Shown here one piece after another: positions 63,203 to 64,000 of a stretch of DNA of 64,000 nucleotides. The notes beneath the pieces were generated by a model. The model saw only the letters and a list, made by a program, of their open reading frames with translations, did not search any database and was not told the DNA's origin. The DNA comes from an uncultured Poribacteria bacterium. Lineage in GTDB: Bacteria; Poribacteria; WGA-4E; WGA-3G. Location: the NCBI GenBank assembly GCA_951828385.1, contig OX639973.1, positions 5,199,200 through 5,263,199 of the forward strand, given 5' to 3'. Every line of letters begins with the position of its first letter. Within the stretch, counting starts at the first letter, position 1. The translations under genes were made by a program, and so were the position numbers.

Positions 63203-64000
63203 TCACTTATGTCGCCGCAAAACTGTATCAACATCCCAGAGAAAAACCGCCCCGGACTCACCACTGGCAAGCGTTCTACCATCTGAAGAAAATGCGACGA
63301 CTGAAACAGAACTCTTATTCGCTGTTAAGGTGACCAATCCGCGGCCTGTGGTTGGATCCCACAAACGCGCGGTGCCATCCATTCCTCCACTGGCAAGCAA
63401 GTTTCCATCCGGCGAAAATGCTACCGAATAAACTTCACTGGTATGATGACTATGTCGGCTTTTAGCATGTCCTATCAATGTAAACCGCTTCTCACGGGTG
63501 CGCACATTCCATAAACGGATTGTGGGATCCTGAATTCCACCGCCACTCGCAAGGTGCTGCCCATCAGGAGAAAATGTGAGGACTTCAGTGCCGTACTTCT
63601 CTGGAAAGGTGTTTAGCAAACTACCGGTCTGAATATCCCATAAATGAATTTCTGATAGCCATCCGCCGCTCGCAAGGCGCTGCCCATCAGGAGAAAACAC
63701 CACCGTTTTGAATTCTCTACCGTTGCCTGTGAAAGTCTTTAACAAGCCGCCTGTCTCTACATTCCATAGTTGGACTGTCGCTTCTCTACCAGCACTCGCA
63801 AGGGTTTGGGCATCTGGAGAAAACGCGAGCGCATTAATCCCTTTATGGTCTGAAACGGTTTTCAACAGTTCACCGGTTTCAGGGTTCCACAAACGGAGCG
63901 TCTTATCTGGAAAACGTCCACTACTTGCGAGGGTACGCCCATCCGAAGATATGGCTACAGCAATGATTGGTCCCGTGTGTCCAGTGAGAACGCGCAACAG
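63203..64000 (-). CDS. WD40-repeat protein, partial
   Basis: At least 264 residues, open to the right edge of the window, so the N-terminus is missing. It is made of WD40 repeats with the patterns FSPDGQRLASGG, LWNVETGGLLKTF and LWDPTTGRGLVTL, ending in LWDVDTVLRRHK. At least six repeats are visible, enough for most of a propeller. Proteins of this kind usually present a binding surface for other proteins; an N-terminal effector domain could lie beyond the edge. The 16-base gap to the YCF48-like gene holds no obvious terminator. Confidence 0.88.
   Translation of the reverse strand: MLRVLTGHTGPIIAVAISSDGRTLASSGRFPDKTLRLWNPETGELLKTVSDHKGINALAFSPDAQTLASAGREATVQLWNVETGGLLKTFTGNGREFKTVVFSPDGQRLASGGWLSEIHLWDIQTGSLLNTFPEKYGTEVLTFSPDGQHLASGGGIQDPTIRLWNVRTREKRFTLIGHAKSRHSHHTSEVYSVAFSPDGNLLASGGMDGTARLWDPTTGRGLVTLTANKSSVSVVAFSSDGRTLASGESGAVFLWDVDTVLRRHK

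Noticed and set aside
1-64000. tRNA, rRNA, riboswitch and CRISPR loci
   Set aside because: I looked through the gaps for cloverleaf ends, rRNA-like conserved stretches and spacer arrays and saw none; a covariance search was not possible.

Overview
The window looks like a piece of the chromosome of an uncultured environmental bacterium, most like Candidatus Poribacteria or a neighbouring lineage. That assignment is an inference. It rests on the gene repertoire (sulfatase, DUF1549/DUF1553, DUF6807, DUF1080-like, Gfo/Idh/MocA, DUF4432, YCF48-like and DUF362 genes), on secreted proteins that share one C-terminal motif, and on intergenic DNA full of short palindromic repeats. No rRNA, tRNA or CRISPR array was seen. 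Most genes lie on the minus strand.

Layout. (1) 0.3-6.3 kb: a sigma-54-type response regulator, and upstream of it a four-PAS histidine kinase gene cut in two by a complete IS4-like insertion sequence (3674-5071) with a 9-bp target duplication. (2) 6.8-13.4 kb: two long tandem paralogues that look like a primase core joined to a degenerate DinG/XPD-like helicase. One has lost a four-cysteine block, and their 3' ends look homogenised. (3) 13.4-27.6 kb: metabolic and secreted-protein genes (iron alcohol dehydrogenase, DUF1080-like, DUF1549/1553, epimerase, ThuA-like, gamma-glutamyltransferase, Gfo/Idh/MocA, DUF6807, STAS), interrupted by a type II restriction-modification set with two tandem MutH/Sau3AI-like nucleases and a SAP-domain methyltransferase beside a MITE-like element.

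(4) 28-39.4 kb: the most interesting part, an eight-gene defence operon on the minus strand. The order is hsdM, an AlbA_2/Schlafen-like ATP-binding protein, a HEPN toxin, an MNT nucleotidyltransferase antitoxin fused in frame to HsdS, a SEFIR protein, a SEFIR domain fused to an OLD-like ATPase, a DUF4276 TOPRIM protein, and an HsdR that begins just after its Walker A site. The genes overlap by a few bases at most junctions, so the abortive-infection-type modules appear to be expressed with the type I methylase and specificity subunit. The lost HsdR N-terminus suggests that classical type I cutting has been replaced or silenced at this locus.

(5) 40-49.4 kb: sulfatase, bicupin, DUF711, AccA, two BCCT transporters and a porin-like barrel. 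(6) 49.4-55.2 kb: repeats, a deletion derivative of the same IS, an acidic His/Glu-repeat lipoprotein, DUF4432, an HD hydrolase, and an IS200/IS605-like non-coding relic. (7) 55.2-64 kb: DUF4177, a NicO/UreH-like membrane protein, SBP56, an S1/P1-like nuclease, DUF362, a MurQ plus BadF-type sugar kinase pair, a YCF48-like lipoprotein and a WD40 protein that runs off the window.
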